64,000 nt of DNA from Candidatus Rhodoferax bjergmarkensis (GTDB lineage Bacteria; Pseudomonadota; Gammaproteobacteria; Burkholderiales; Burkholderiaceae_C), in the NCBI GenBank assembly GCA_016708345.1, contig JADJFX010000009.1, positions 232,681-296,680 of the forward strand, given 5' to 3'. Numbering within the stretch: position 1 is the stretch's first letter; every line of letters begins with the position of its first letter. Below the pieces are notes generated by a model that was given only the letters and a program-made list of their open reading frames with translations, did no database searches and was not told the DNA's origin. Both the position numbers and the translations under genes were made by a program. Below are positions 1 to 9,531 of this stretch, piece by piece.

Positions 1-1202
1 TTGGTGCTTGCCAAGTTGACTGCAGTAGCCAATCTTTCTTTTGACGTGCCATGGTTCAGCAATCCGGTAAGGCTGTCGTGCTGCATTGAACGCCGCAGGG
101 CACGATATCGCTCGATTTTACTTTTGACGACAGCATTTAAAAACACCGGATTAAATGGTTTGGTGAGAAAGTGTTCTCCGCCAAGCCGCAATGCATCAAC
201 CTGCAAAGCAATGTCACCGTCGCCGGAAAGATAAATGACGGGCGTTGAAAGAAACTCTGCGTGCTGACGAATGACCCGCGTGGCTTGCACGCCCGTGCAA
301 TCGGGCATGTACATGTCCATCAGAATAAGGTCAGGCTGAAAGCTGCGAAGTCCGGTCAACACGTCGCTGGGTTTTGTCACTGCGAACGATTCGATGCCAT
401 TTTGTTTGAGCGTACGCTGGATTGATTTGCTTGCCGTTAGCGAGTCTTCGACGACAAGTACGCGGTAAGGTGCTTCTTCCTCGCTGCTGCACAATTCGAT
501 GATCTTGGCAAGAATCACCGCCTCGGGAGTTGCCTCGGCGAAGCAAAAATCGCATCCAGCTGACAGGGCCGCCTTGAGACTGTTGAAGTCTGATTGAATC
601 TGCAGGGCGAGTATCTTGCTGGCTGAAAACCGAGTTCGCAAATTCTTGATGTGTCGACCTGCTTCTTCTAAGGCAATGCCCTGCATGTCAAGCAACAAAA
701 TTGACGGTTCAACATCATCACCGGGAACGCTATCCCATGCAAATAATTCGGCTTCGATACTGAAGTATTCAAGTTGAGTGACAAGGTTTGTCCACTGATT
801 GTCGTTGCTGCCTATCAGCCAGATTCTGTGTGTGGGCACGAGGTCAGATGCACGTTTGGCCTCAATGTTTGTGCGGCGATATTCAACTGGGCGCGTATTG
901 CTGTCAATGAATCGAGTGACCCGATCCGTTAGTTCAGCCATTTGATTGCTTAAGTCGTCCAGCACACCATCGGTGATTTCATGTTTGTCGCCCTCATCGA
1001 ACATCGCCAACGCTTGTTGTTCAAGTCGGTGGGATATTTGGTGCAAACCCGACAGACCCTTGCCGTTCAGGAACTCAGAAAAACTTGACAAACAAACCGC
1101 GAACTCCACAAATGAGGCAAAACCTGGCGAAGCCACATAAGTACTCCACTTGCTGTGAAGTTCATCACTTTTCTTCTTGAGCTCAACAGGTGGGGAGTAC
1201 AT
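1..1202 (-). CDS. Multi-domain response regulator with GGDEF onset (3' end cut by window edge)
   Basis: The frame stays open from an ATG at 1202 to the window edge, giving about 400 residues without the C-terminus. The first ~90 residues are helical and contain a motif like GLHQISHRLEQQAL, which resembles an Hpt phosphotransfer helix. A degenerate receiver-like domain follows, then a canonical receiver domain with LVVEDS near its start, the phospho-acceptor in DLILMDMYMPD and the conserved lysine in FLTKPFNP. A linker then leads into RRSMQHDSLTGLLNHGTSKERL, the N-terminal signature of a GGDEF domain. The GGDEF active site itself lies outside the window. It is probably a phosphorelay-controlled diguanylate cyclase; cyclase activity cannot be judged from this fragment. 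Confidence 0.8.
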   Translation of the reverse strand, partial: MYSPPVELKKKSDELHSKWSTYVASPGFASFVEFAVCLSSFSEFLNGKGLSGLHQISHRLEQQALAMFDEGDKHEITDGVLDDLSNQMAELTDRVTRFIDSNTRPVEYRRTNIEAKRASDLVPTHRIWLIGSNDNQWTNLVTQLEYFSIEAELFAWDSVPGDDVEPSILLLDMQGIALEEAGRHIKNLRTRFSASKILALQIQSDFNSLKAALSAGCDFCFAEATPEAVILAKIIELCSSEEEAPYRVLVVEDSLTASKSIQRTLKQNGIESFAVTKPSDVLTGLRSFQPDLILMDMYMPDCTGVQATRVIRQHAEFLSTPVIYLSGDGDIALQVDALRLGGEHFLTKPFNPVFLNAVVKSKIERYRALRRSMQHDSLTGLLNHGTSKERLATAVNLAST

Positions 1203-1250
1203 TTTTTGATTATGCCAAATTTGAAGCATCGAATCGTTGGTCGAAATGGT

Positions 1251-2021
1251 TCACGCTCGTCCGATCAGTCGGTAAGCGATCAGACCGGCCATTTCGTGCA
1301 GCGCCAGATGCCATTTTTTGGGGTTCCGCGTCAAGGAATAATTTGTCCAAGATGTGCTCGTCCCGGTTTGATAATCTACCGGGTAAGGCGTTACATTCCA
1401 ACCCGCTTTTCGAAACGTGGCCAAGGCGCGCGGCATGTGATAGGCCGAAGTGAGCAGCAGCCACGAATCGGCAGGATTCACGCCTGGTACAGCGGCGCTG
1501 AAAACAGCATTTTCATGCGTGTTACGTGACACCGATTCGTACAGAACCCGCTGCGGCAGGATGCCCATATTGTCAAAAAATACTTTGGCGCGCGCAGCCT
1601 CTTTGGGGCCTGTCGAAACCATTTCACCTTCTCCACCTGTGAATAGAACGCGCAAATGAGGGTAGCGCTGCATCAGCGCAATCGGAACAATCATGCGTTC
1701 AGCTGCGTCATTCAATGCGATTTGGTCATGGGCCAGCCACACATAGCCCGGTTCCAGTGCGCCGCCAAGCACCACCAAACCGGTATATTTTTGTAAGTCG
1801 GAACCCGCAACAGGTGGAGGGTGCTGGTCTTCAAGTTGGCGCAGTAAAGTGTCAGCTGGCAGTGTCCATCCCGTCAGCAACAGGACGCAAAGAGCGGTCC
1901 AGCACAGCCCGACACCTCCGCGGCGGTGTACCGACATGCACAACAGGCCACCCAACAAGAAAATCATGACCCAAGCCAAAGGTTGGGTGGCGAAAGAAAG
2001 TAATTTTGAAGCGATAAACAT
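1251..2021 (-). CDS. YdcF/ElyC/SanA-family envelope protein (DUF218)
   Basis: This 256-residue protein has two hydrophobic segments in the first ~55 residues and then a DUF218 domain. Family marks include the strand VVLGGALEPG, FTGGEGEMV and the NTHENA segment followed by LLLTSAYHMPRA. Members such as E. coli ElyC and SanA act at the inner membrane in envelope or peptidoglycan homeostasis, but the biochemical reaction is not settled. It lies downstream of the phospholipid gene block on the same strand, which fits an envelope role. The exact substrate is unknown. Confidence 0.85.
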   Translation of the reverse strand: MFIASKLLSFATQPLAWVMIFLLGGLLCMSVHRRGGVGLCWTALCVLLLTGWTLPADTLLRQLEDQHPPPVAGSDLQKYTGLVVLGGALEPGYVWLAHDQIALNDAAERMIVPIALMQRYPHLRVLFTGGEGEMVSTGPKEAARAKVFFDNMGILPQRVLYESVSRNTHENAVFSAAVPGVNPADSWLLLTSAYHMPRALATFRKAGWNVTPYPVDYQTGTSTSWTNYSLTRNPKKWHLALHEMAGLIAYRLIGRA

Positions 2022-2125
2022 GCTGTCCTACAGAATTACACGATCAGGCACTTTTCTGCAGGACGCAGTAAACAGAATCGACTGGAAAAATCAGACGATG
2101 AGGGTGGCCGAAATCAAATGGAAAA

Positions 2126-2368
2126 TTAAAGAATCCGAATCAAGCCGCTTCGACCATGGCAAAGATCGTGCTCGTATTTGCGCCGCTCCTGAATGGTTTG
2201 ACGCATTCGCTCCAAGCGCAGCTTTTCCATATGCAATTCAACAACTCGCAAGCCAGTGCCGACGCGGCGCTGTTTGACGACTTGTTCATTCTTGAGAAAC
2301 TGATGCAGTTTGTGCTCCAACCCAATTTTCGTTACCAACAATTCAATATCGGTGAGTTTTTCGTTCAT
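2126..2368 (-). CDS. Small charged, helical hypothetical protein
   Basis: This 80-residue reading frame begins MNEKLTDIELL and is rich in Lys, Arg, Glu and Leu in a pattern that suggests one long amphipathic helix. I recognise no family. It lies between the CdsA paralogue and the YdcF-family gene in the same orientation. A longer version would start at the ATG overlapping the cdsA stop (TGATG), but that adds a poorly coding stretch. No convincing ribosome binding site precedes either start, so it may not be a real gene. Confidence 0.4.
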   Translation of the reverse strand: MNEKLTDIELLVTKIGLEHKLHQFLKNEQVVKQRRVGTGLRVVELHMEKLRLERMRQTIQERRKYEHDLCHGRSGLIRIL

Positions 2369-2448
2369 AATTTTTTTAGTTGGCAGCGTCGTACTTTGCG
2401 CGCTGCTATGTTTGTCTCCTGATCGAATATTAACAAAAAGTGCAAACA

Positions 2449-3432
2449 TCAAGGCGTCCACCAGTACCGAATGACATGAAAGTAAACGGGTGCGGCAAAG
2501 ATGATGGAGTCCATGCGGTCCAGCATGCCCCCGTGGCCTTCGATCAGAGTGCCCCAGTCCTTCACGCCCCGGTCGCGTTTGATGGCGGACATGACCAGCC
2601 CGCCCAGAAAACCCATTGAACAGGTCAAAAAGGCCAACAGCGCGGCCTGCACGGGTAAGAACGGTGTGATCCAGTACAGGCTGGCACCCAGCGCCGTGGC
2701 ACTGGCCACGCCGCCCACCAGTCCCTCCCAGGTTTTTGAGGGCGACAGTTCCGGTGCCACCTTGTGTCGGCCCGTGAGCTTGCCCCAGATGTACTGCAGC
2801 ACGTCGCTGCCTTGCACCACGATGATGAGCCAGGTGATCAAGAGCAGCGGGCTATGCGCATAGCCGGGGATTTCGAGCATGAACAGGGCGGGAACATGGC
2901 TGATGCAAAAAATGCACACCATCAAGCCCCACTGCACTTTGGCCGTACGTTCCAGAAAACGCGAGGTGTCGTCCGACAGCACCGCCACGATGGGCATGAC
3001 CAGAAAGGCATAGACCGGTATGAAGATCGCATACAAGCCATACCAGGAAATCCACAGCAATCCATACTGCGCCGGCAGCACCACCGCAAAGGCCAGCAGC
3101 ACAGAAAACCGGTAGCCACCCTCTTTGGCGGGATCCGATTCATTGGCCACATGCATGTACTCACGCAGCGCGGCGAGGGAAATCAAGGCGAACATGACGA
3201 TAACCCCGCGCCGACCCAGCAAAAAAGCCAGACCCATCAGCGCCACCATCACCCACCAAGCGTTGATGCGCGCGTTCAGGTTGTCAATGACCTGGTGAGG
3301 TTGCCCCTTGGCGACGGTTTGTTTGAGCACCAGCGCCACGGTGGATGCGAGCACCAAGGTAGCGCCAATACCGGCGCAGAGCTGGGCTGCGGGGTTGGTG
3401 TGCAGCAAGAGGTTGATCTGATCCATCGTCAT
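2449..3432 (-). CDS. ynbB: Phosphatidate cytidylyltransferase paralogue (CdsA/YnbB-like)
   Basis: This integral membrane protein of about 327 residues has roughly eight hydrophobic segments. The C-terminal half carries the CdsA hallmarks LSPSKTWEGLVGG and KRDRGVKDWGTLIEGHGG followed by LDRMDSIIFAAP, the family's metal and substrate-binding signature. The reaction is CTP plus phosphatidate to CDP-diacylglycerol. The ATG at 3432 overlaps the stop of the upstream gene (ATGA), which decides the start; a second ATG lies two codons later. In E. coli the ynbA-ynbB-ynbC-ynbD cluster combines the same families, so this is likely the YnbB-type paralogue and not the housekeeping CdsA. That assignment rests on gene neighbourhood. 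Confidence 0.88.
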   Translation of the reverse strand: MTMDQINLLLHTNPAAQLCAGIGATLVLASTVALVLKQTVAKGQPHQVIDNLNARINAWWVMVALMGLAFLLGRRGVIVMFALISLAALREYMHVANESDPAKEGGYRFSVLLAFAVVLPAQYGLLWISWYGLYAIFIPVYAFLVMPIVAVLSDDTSRFLERTAKVQWGLMVCIFCISHVPALFMLEIPGYAHSPLLLITWLIIVVQGSDVLQYIWGKLTGRHKVAPELSPSKTWEGLVGGVASATALGASLYWITPFLPVQAALLAFLTCSMGFLGGLVMSAIKRDRGVKDWGTLIEGHGGMLDRMDSIIFAAPVYFHVIRYWWTP

Positions 3433-3935
3433 GGCAAAGTTCCTGAAAAACAAAACACCACATAGCCGGAAAGAAGACAAGTGCCCACTGCCAGCACCAA
3501 CTGCCCGGACAGAACCCAAGCGTAAAGACGAATCAATTTTTGGCTGCCCGCAATTCGGCTGCTCAGGCTGCGGGTTGTTGTCTGCGCTGGGCGCAAGCCA
3601 ATACGCGCAAGGCCTTGGTCAATATCCGTCAGGCTAATCTGCCCTTGGCCCAGTGCGTCAAAAAGCCGGGCATCGAACTGCAGGCGCAGGCACAGCACAC
3701 GCTCTGGCGGCATCAGCACGAAAAACTGCAATGCAAACATAACCATCGGCCATAGCAAAGCGGACGTTGCAAGCAACGGGTTGGCCGCCCTGCCTTGGTG
3801 AAGAGCACTGGTGCCCAGTGCCAGAGCGGAGATGGACGCAGCCAGCAAGATGCAGGCCAAAATTGCACCTTGGCAATGCACCGAACGCAACCACGCGCCC
3901 AGTACCAGCGCATCAGACTTGTCACGCTCATCCAT
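3429..3935 (-). CDS. Small membrane protein of the ynb-like phospholipid operon
   Basis: This 168-residue protein has four apparent hydrophobic segments (about 19-43, 55-75, then two close to the C-terminus) separated by a short soluble stretch with Gln, Asp and Arg residues. I recognise no family. It overlaps the upstream phosphatase gene by 8 bases and the downstream CdsA paralogue by 4 bases, so translational coupling is likely and it should serve the same lipid-modifying pathway. It has no counterpart that I know of in the E. coli ynbABCD cluster. Confidence 0.8.
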   Translation of the reverse strand: MDERDKSDALVLGAWLRSVHCQGAILACILLAASISALALGTSALHQGRAANPLLATSALLWPMVMFALQFFVLMPPERVLCLRLQFDARLFDALGQGQISLTDIDQGLARIGLRPAQTTTRSLSSRIAGSQKLIRLYAWVLSGQLVLAVGTCLLSGYVVFCFSGTLP

Positions 3936-5253
3936 GATGGGAGCACGTGGTGGCTTGGCCCATCACCACCTGGGGCCGGGCTTGTGCAATCGCTTGCCGG
4001 GCTTGTTCCACCGATGCAAAGGCACCCGACTGCGTCAGGCTGTGTGCCAGCGCGTGAGCACTTCTGGAAAACCCGAGCGCGCAACAAACCCATACGGTTT
4101 GATTGGCTTGAAGCCGGGCGTTGATCATCAGCGCGGTGCGCTGCAGGGCAGCCACATCAGGCTCGGTCAGGTCCAGCACCGGGACGCAGCAGCCATGGAT
4201 GGCGTCCACATTCTGCAGTTCTGCGCACAGGCTCACGATGGCGGGCTTGTCCGCGGCCAGCCATTCGGCTTGACTTGGGAGACGGCCCAGAAACAAGCCT
4301 GGCTGCACTTGCGAAGCCAGTGGCAATCGCCGCGTCCAAAGCCTTGCATTGAGCCATGCACCAGCGCGATAGGGCCCGAGCAGCCAGCGGCTGGTCCAGT
4401 GCATGCGGCCACGGCTGTTCATTTGAAAACCGCGCGCACCCAAGCCGCCATAACACAGCGCCACCACGCACAAGGATGTGGCAGGCCACAAGAGCCACAG
4501 CGCCACGTCACGCCCCAGCCAGGAGGACAGCGCGAGTGCCGCCAGCAGCACGGCGGCGACACCGTAGGTCAACGCCAGCTTTATGCGTTGACCCGAACAA
4601 GTGGTTTGCCAGGCATAAGGCATGGACAGCACGCGCTCCAGCGGCCAGAGCCACACGCACACCACACCCAACAGTGCGCCGGTGGGAATGTCGATGAAGT
4701 GGTGCTGGTAGGTGGTCAGTACGGCACCGCAAATCAGCAAGGTCCAGCCGTGCAGGAACCAGCGCACTGCCGGTGCATGGATTTGGCGGCGGTAGAAATC
4801 CCACAGAATCACGGCCAGCGCAATGTGCAAGGAGGGTGCCTGGTTAAAGGGTTGGTCAAAACCGCGCAAGGCAGCAAACAGCAAACCCGCCGCACCGTCG
4901 GCAGGCGGCTGCCCAAAACTGAAGCGTAGCGGCCACAGAATAAAGCAGCTCACCGCCACCGCTTGCGCAGTGAGCAAGCGAAACGCGTGGCGCCTGAGTT
5001 CATGGCGGGTGCGGGCCAAAAACAGCGAAAGACCGTAAAAGAAGTTGATCGACCAGTACGGAAAAATCGTGTCCTGCCAAAACGGAATATGCCGCTCCCA
5101 ATCAAACACCACACTGGGCACCCGCCCCTGCGCGTCAGCCAAACCGGCCAAGTGGTTGGCCCAGCCATAACTCAGGTAGAACAGCGGTGCCAACAGCGCC
5201 AACCAGCCCAAGGCGTGGGGCCAGGGACGGCGCTTGAGCCAACCCGGCATCAT
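3928..5253 (-). CDS. ynbD: PAP2 phosphatase fused to a dual-specificity phosphatase domain (YnbD-like)
   Basis: The protein has about 441 residues. The N-terminal ~230 residues form a PAP2/lipid-phosphatase membrane domain with SLHIA near residue 141 and YQHHFIDIPTGA near 182, the conserved His/Asp catalytic motifs. After more membrane helices, the C-terminal ~140 residues resemble a dual-specificity or tyrosine phosphatase with the P-loop CALGFSRSA near residue 391 (Cys-x5-Arg-Ser). The residue before the catalytic Cys is Cys, not the usual His. The start ATGATG at 5253 overlaps the upstream stop. E. coli YnbD has the same fusion. It probably dephosphorylates a phospholipid intermediate made by the neighbouring enzymes. 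Confidence 0.85.
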   Translation of the reverse strand: MMPGWLKRRPWPHALGWLALLAPLFYLSYGWANHLAGLADAQGRVPSVVFDWERHIPFWQDTIFPYWSINFFYGLSLFLARTRHELRRHAFRLLTAQAVAVSCFILWPLRFSFGQPPADGAAGLLFAALRGFDQPFNQAPSLHIALAVILWDFYRRQIHAPAVRWFLHGWTLLICGAVLTTYQHHFIDIPTGALLGVVCVWLWPLERVLSMPYAWQTTCSGQRIKLALTYGVAAVLLAALALSSWLGRDVALWLLWPATSLCVVALCYGGLGARGFQMNSRGRMHWTSRWLLGPYRAGAWLNARLWTRRLPLASQVQPGLFLGRLPSQAEWLAADKPAIVSLCAELQNVDAIHGCCVPVLDLTEPDVAALQRTALMINARLQANQTVWVCCALGFSRSAHALAHSLTQSGAFASVEQARQAIAQARPQVVMGQATTCSHHG

Positions 5254-7054
5254 TTCGCCTTTGCCCTCGCACGGACCTTGGCACACCGTACCGCCAGCGA
5301 AACCGTGAAAATGCCCCACTCGTCGATGCGCTGGGTGATTTTGGTAAAGCCTGCCGCCTCCACCAGTTGGTCCATCTCAGCCTGTGTGCGCCGTCGCATG
5401 ACCCAGGCCTGCCCTTGGCGGTGGCTGGTGAGGGCGCGGGCAATCATTTCCAGCTGCGGATGCCAAGGTTGGCCGGTATAGACCAAGTAGCCACCCGGCG
5501 CAATCGCATCGGCTAGGCCCGCCAGCGAGCGGCTGACCATTTCGTTGCTTGGAAACAGTTCGTACAGTCCAGATACGATCCCAACATTGGGCCGCGCCCC
5601 TGATTTTGCCTGGGCCGCCAACGAAGCACGGTCAAAGGCATCGGCCTTTTCAAAGCGGGCTAATTGTTGCAAGCCTTTTTCCGCAATCAGCGACTTACCG
5701 TCGCGTACATTGATGTCGCTGTAATCACGCAACAAAATACTGCCGACCTGGCTTCGGACATCTCCGGTCAAGGCCTCCAGCACGTAGCGGCCATGACCGG
5801 CGGCAATGTCCATGACGTGCGCTCTCTGGCCCGCTGCAGCCATACGTCCAATCGCGTCGCGCAATAGTTCCTCCACATGAAGTTTGCGCTGGCGAATGCC
5901 GCGCCAGCCAATCGCGTCAAGGTAGGTCTTGTCGACCACCTTGCCAAGCACGGGGATGCCGCTGGGCTGGTTGCGGTACACATAGTCCAGTGTGCTACCC
6001 GAATCAAAGCCGGTGGCATGCCCCAGCCGGATGCCATCGGACAAGACGCCACCGAGCATCAGTTGGGCCCGGTAGGCTGTCCAATACAGCCCGCGCGGCG
6101 AGAGTGAGGGCAAGGCAGCGGCCAGCGCCTTCGATTCATCGGCCGTGGGGCCACTTTCATCCGCATGGAGCAAGTCCACTCTGGGCGGCGCATGGTCAAA
6201 CAGGTTCTGAATAAAGGCGCGCACCTTGGCCACCGCAGGCGCACGGTCTTTCTCGCCCAAGGTGTCATGAAAAAAGCCTGGCAATTCAATTTTTTCCTTG
6301 ACCGGGCTCGATAGCCGTTCAAAGAAATCGTGCTGGGGCTGGTGGTGTACCACCCAATCTGCACCAGAAATGAGCAACTGCGTCGGCACCGTGATGGCCT
6401 GCGCGTCTTGCACCACGCGCTCGGCCGCTTCGTACAGGCCCAGCAAAATGTTGACGGCAATGGGGCGGGTGATGAGCGGGTCGGACTCAAAGCTGGCAAT
6501 ACGCTCGGGGTCGTGTGTGAGGAACTTGGCCTTGACATAACTGGTCACAGAAAACTCGCCGCGCAACTTGTGCAGCAGCGCCAAGCCAGGCCGGGCCAAA
6601 GGGACGTAAAGCTTGACCTTGAACGCCGGCGAGGCCAGCGACATGCCGCGTATTTGTGGCGCATAGTCGTGAACCCAAGTCGATGCCAGTACCGCTCCCA
6701 CGCTCTGGGCCAACACAAAATGTCGTTCAGTGCAAGCCCGTGTTGGGTGTTGATGTGGTCCATAAAGGTTTGCACATCGCGCACCGAGGTGCCAAAGCTC
6801 GGGCTGTAGCCGCGTTGCCCCGGCGATTCACCATGGCCGCGCGCATCCCAGGCAAAAAAATCAAAGTTGGGAAGGTTCAGTTCATCCACCAAATGCTCGA
6901 TGCGACCTGAATGCTCGTGCCCGCGATGGAACATGACCACGGCACCTTTGCGGGGCTTCTTCGCGGGCCAGTACCGGTAGAAAAGCGAAACATCATCATG
7001 GGTTTGAAAGTGACTTTCTTTGGGAACGCGTTTTTTACTCATGGTCTTGGTCAT
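5250..7054 (-). CDS. ynbC: Alpha/beta hydrolase-methyltransferase fusion (YnbC-like), frameshifted
   Basis: Two overlapping frames together encode one protein of about 600 residues. The N-terminal frame has an alpha/beta hydrolase start (MFHRGHEHSGR, then DARGHGES) up to LNDI. The second frame resumes with LAQSVGAVLAS, the expected nucleophile elbow, and continues through a lid region into a SAM-dependent methyltransferase with HVMDIAAGHGRYVLEAL. Restoring one T in the T4 run (A4 on the plus strand at 6717-6720) gives NDIFVLAQSVG in frame, so this is a single-base deletion in the gene or in the sequence. The start at 7054 (MTKTMSKK) is the best ATG but has no clear ribosome binding site. Length and domain order match E. 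coli YnbC. Both neighbouring genes overlap or abut it. Confidence 0.8.
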
Positions 7055-7108
7055 TTTTGATGAAGTTTTTGAATGAATTGAAATGCAAGATGGGTGGTAA
7101 GGTGGCAA

Positions 7109-7711
7109 CTAAGCCGCTTCTCTCAAAGCCTGCCGGATTCGGTTGACGATATTCAAAACGATGAGCACGGCAACCAGCGGCATCACCCACGCGAGCCAAG
7201 GGGGAGTGTGGTCCGTGGCAACCAACAGCGCCAGCACGCCAAAGACGAAGGCCCGGTCGCTTTTGCCCATGGGCCCGTCATAACGGCGCGAAGCCCCCAC
7301 CGTTTGCCCCAGCACACCCGTCAGCTCTGACATGGCAGACAACAGTACCACCACGGCGACCCAAAAAGTATTGAAGGGGGCAATGATCGCAAACGGCAGG
7401 TACAGGGCGGCGTCGGCCAGCACATCGGTGAGTTCGTTCAAGAACGCGCCCAGCTTGCTCTGTTGCCCATGTTCACGCGCCAACATGCCATCCACAGCAT
7501 TGAGCGCCATGCGCAAAAACATCCACAGCGGAACCAGTGCAAATGCCTCGCGGACGGGCCAGTGGTACAGCCCCAAACCCAGCGCCACGGACAGCGTGCA
7601 AGCGAATACGGTCACCTGATTGGCGGTGACCCCAAAGCGGGCCAAAAACTGCACCATGGGGCGCAGCAGGGATTGGAACTGAGGCTTGATTTGGTAGATG
7701 GAAAAAGGCAT
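7109..7711 (-). CDS. ynbA: CDP-alcohol phosphatidyltransferase (YnbA-like)
   Basis: This 200-residue membrane enzyme has six predicted hydrophobic segments. The CDP-alcohol transferase signature is present as DGMLAREHGQQSKLG followed by AFLNELTDVLAD. The position normally occupied by the third aspartate (G-x3-D) holds Asn, with Asp residues at the next two i+4 positions. The family transfers a phosphatidyl group from CDP-diacylglycerol to an alcohol; the acceptor here is unknown. It is the first gene of the ynb-like block and lies 15 bases downstream of the channel gene, so the two may be cotranscribed. Confidence 0.87.
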   Translation of the reverse strand: MPFSIYQIKPQFQSLLRPMVQFLARFGVTANQVTVFACTLSVALGLGLYHWPVREAFALVPLWMFLRMALNAVDGMLAREHGQQSKLGAFLNELTDVLADAALYLPFAIIAPFNTFWVAVVVLLSAMSELTGVLGQTVGASRRYDGPMGKSDRAFVFGVLALLVATDHTPPWLAWVMPLVAVLIVLNIVNRIRQALREAA

Positions 7712-7726
7712 GTTGTGCTCTGGCTC

Positions 7727-9382
7727 TCAGCCTTGCGCCTCAGGTGCACTGGTGGCCTCAAACTCTTGCTGGTAGCGCTCCAGGCTGTTGACCGAGCCGC
7801 AGACAAAAAGGGTATCGTCCGGGCGCACTTCAAAGCCGTCGCCAAACTCCACCAGCACCTCCCGGTCGCGCTCCACCGCCACCACCTTGGCACCCGTACG
7901 CTCAAGCACCTCGCAACGCCAAGGGTGCTCACCGGCCAGTTTGGCCGCGTTCAAGCGGATGAACTTGACCCGGTTTTCAACGTGAATGGTCTGTTCGCCC
8001 AGCAAGTGGTAGGCCAAAATTTGCCCGGCCACCTGCCCCACGGAAATGGCGAAATCAGCACCCGATCGGTAGATGCGCGGCGTGTTGGGCGTGCGCAGCA
8101 CCCGCACGATCAGCGGCACCTCCGGTGCGTAGTCACGCACCACAGCGGTGGCAAAGACGGATTCACCGTCATCACTGAGGGCCAGCACCACCGCGCTGGC
8201 TTCACGCACCCTGGCTTTGTCCAGACTGGACCACTCCAGCACGTTGCCCACCACATCCACACCGGGGGCCGCCATACGGTCAATGACGGTGCAGGTTTCA
8301 CCGGCGTCGTGCAGCAATTCGATGACCTTCTGGCCAACCGCGCCAAAGCCCGCCACCACAATCGGGCCGGCCCGGCGAATGGGCATGGCCATGCGCTCCA
8401 CTTTTTCCAAGTTGGCATGAATCCCCACCACAACCAAAATGCAGCCGGGTTGCACCCGCGTGTCCGGTCCCTTGGTGGTGGTAAAAACGCCGCCATACCA
8501 TTGGCCAATGACCGACACGCCATGCTGCTCGCGCAGGTGCAGTTCGCCCAGCCTTTTGCCAGCCAATGGGCTTCCGGTGTGCACCCTGAACTCTGCCATA
8601 CCGACTTGCGCGCCCAAAAGATGCATCCCTTCAGCAGGCGGGCTGATGCGGGTGCTGGCACGCGAGGCCAGCGCGGCACCGAGCACATGGGACGGGGCAA
8701 ACACTTCGGTGGCACCAATCTGGACCATGGGTGCGCGGTAAAGGGGGTCGTCTGCGAGAGCATACAGCGGGCCTTTGAAACCATATTCACGGGCCAACAG
8801 CGTGCAAGTTGCATTGGCATGGTCACCCGCATTGCAAACCAGCGCCCGCGCTTGCTCAACCCGTGACAGCGCCGAGGGGTCTTCCGCCAGTTTGCCAAAC
8901 ACCACGTTGTAGCCACGGTCACGCAGGCTGCGTGCCTGTGCCATGTCTTCCTCAAAAATGACAAACGGACTTTTCACGCCATCGAACTCCACCAGCAGGG
9001 ACTCAATCGCCGGGCCGAAGCGGTAAAAGAGCACTTTTCCGTCCATTGGGGGCAGCACTTGCGGCAGGCGAACCTCGAACTTTTCTTCAAAATAAGGCAG
9101 CACCAGTACCGGAAAGATCAAAAAAACGAGCAGCTGGCCAATAAACGGTGTGACGATGACGAACAAGGCCATCACCGGATGGCTCCAGTGGTTGTCCGCA
9201 CCGTAGCCGGTATTCGTCATGGTTTCGGAGGCCCACTGCAGGCCCTGCAAAAAAGTGCGCGGACTGCCTTCTAGGTGGTTCATTCCTAGCATGTACAGGG
9301 TTCCAAGCACCAACACGACCAAAGGCAACACAGCCAGCAGCGCAAACAGTCCACGGGACGTCCGGTTTGATTTTTTTCGCAT
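7727..9382 (-). CDS. Ion channel / TrkA-type NAD-binding RCK protein
   Basis: This 551-residue protein starts with a two-helix pore module (helices near 10-32 and 68-95) carrying a filter-like sequence MTNTGYGAD between them, close to the potassium-channel TxGYG motif. Two RCK modules follow. The second has the Rossmann motif VVAGFGAVGQKVIELL near residue 346, and each has a TrkA-C-like regulatory end. This is the layout of ligand-gated prokaryotic potassium channels. Cation selectivity is inferred from the filter. It stands immediately upstream of the phospholipid genes. Confidence 0.85.
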   Translation of the reverse strand: MRKKSNRTSRGLFALLAVLPLVVLVLGTLYMLGMNHLEGSPRTFLQGLQWASETMTNTGYGADNHWSHPVMALFVIVTPFIGQLLVFLIFPVLVLPYFEEKFEVRLPQVLPPMDGKVLFYRFGPAIESLLVEFDGVKSPFVIFEEDMAQARSLRDRGYNVVFGKLAEDPSALSRVEQARALVCNAGDHANATCTLLAREYGFKGPLYALADDPLYRAPMVQIGATEVFAPSHVLGAALASRASTRISPPAEGMHLLGAQVGMAEFRVHTGSPLAGKRLGELHLREQHGVSVIGQWYGGVFTTTKGPDTRVQPGCILVVVGIHANLEKVERMAMPIRRAGPIVVAGFGAVGQKVIELLHDAGETCTVIDRMAAPGVDVVGNVLEWSSLDKARVREASAVVLALSDDGESVFATAVVRDYAPEVPLIVRVLRTPNTPRIYRSGADFAISVGQVAGQILAYHLLGEQTIHVENRVKFIRLNAAKLAGEHPWRCEVLERTGAKVVAVERDREVLVEFGDGFEVRPDDTLFVCGSVNSLERYQQEFEATSAPEAQG

Positions 9383-9531
9383 GGTTCAAATTCGCTTTAT
9401 CCGTTTTAAATACCCTGAAGTATCCCCGGCACCGGAGGGTGGATGCAAACAGTTGATTGATCCGCTCCGCCAGCAAGGTTCAGAATCCCTCTTATCATCG
9501 GGTGGCTTCAAACCGACTGTATTTTGACCGT

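Noticed and set aside
2156..2422. Plus-strand open frame opposite the small helical protein
   Set aside because: Neither strand is strongly coding, but the minus strand has the charged helical composition and fits the operon direction.
7463..8866. Long plus-strand open frame opposite the channel gene
   Set aside because: It is antisense to the RCK channel, whose motifs are unmistakable; the plus-strand product is His/Gln-rich, as expected of a shadow frame.
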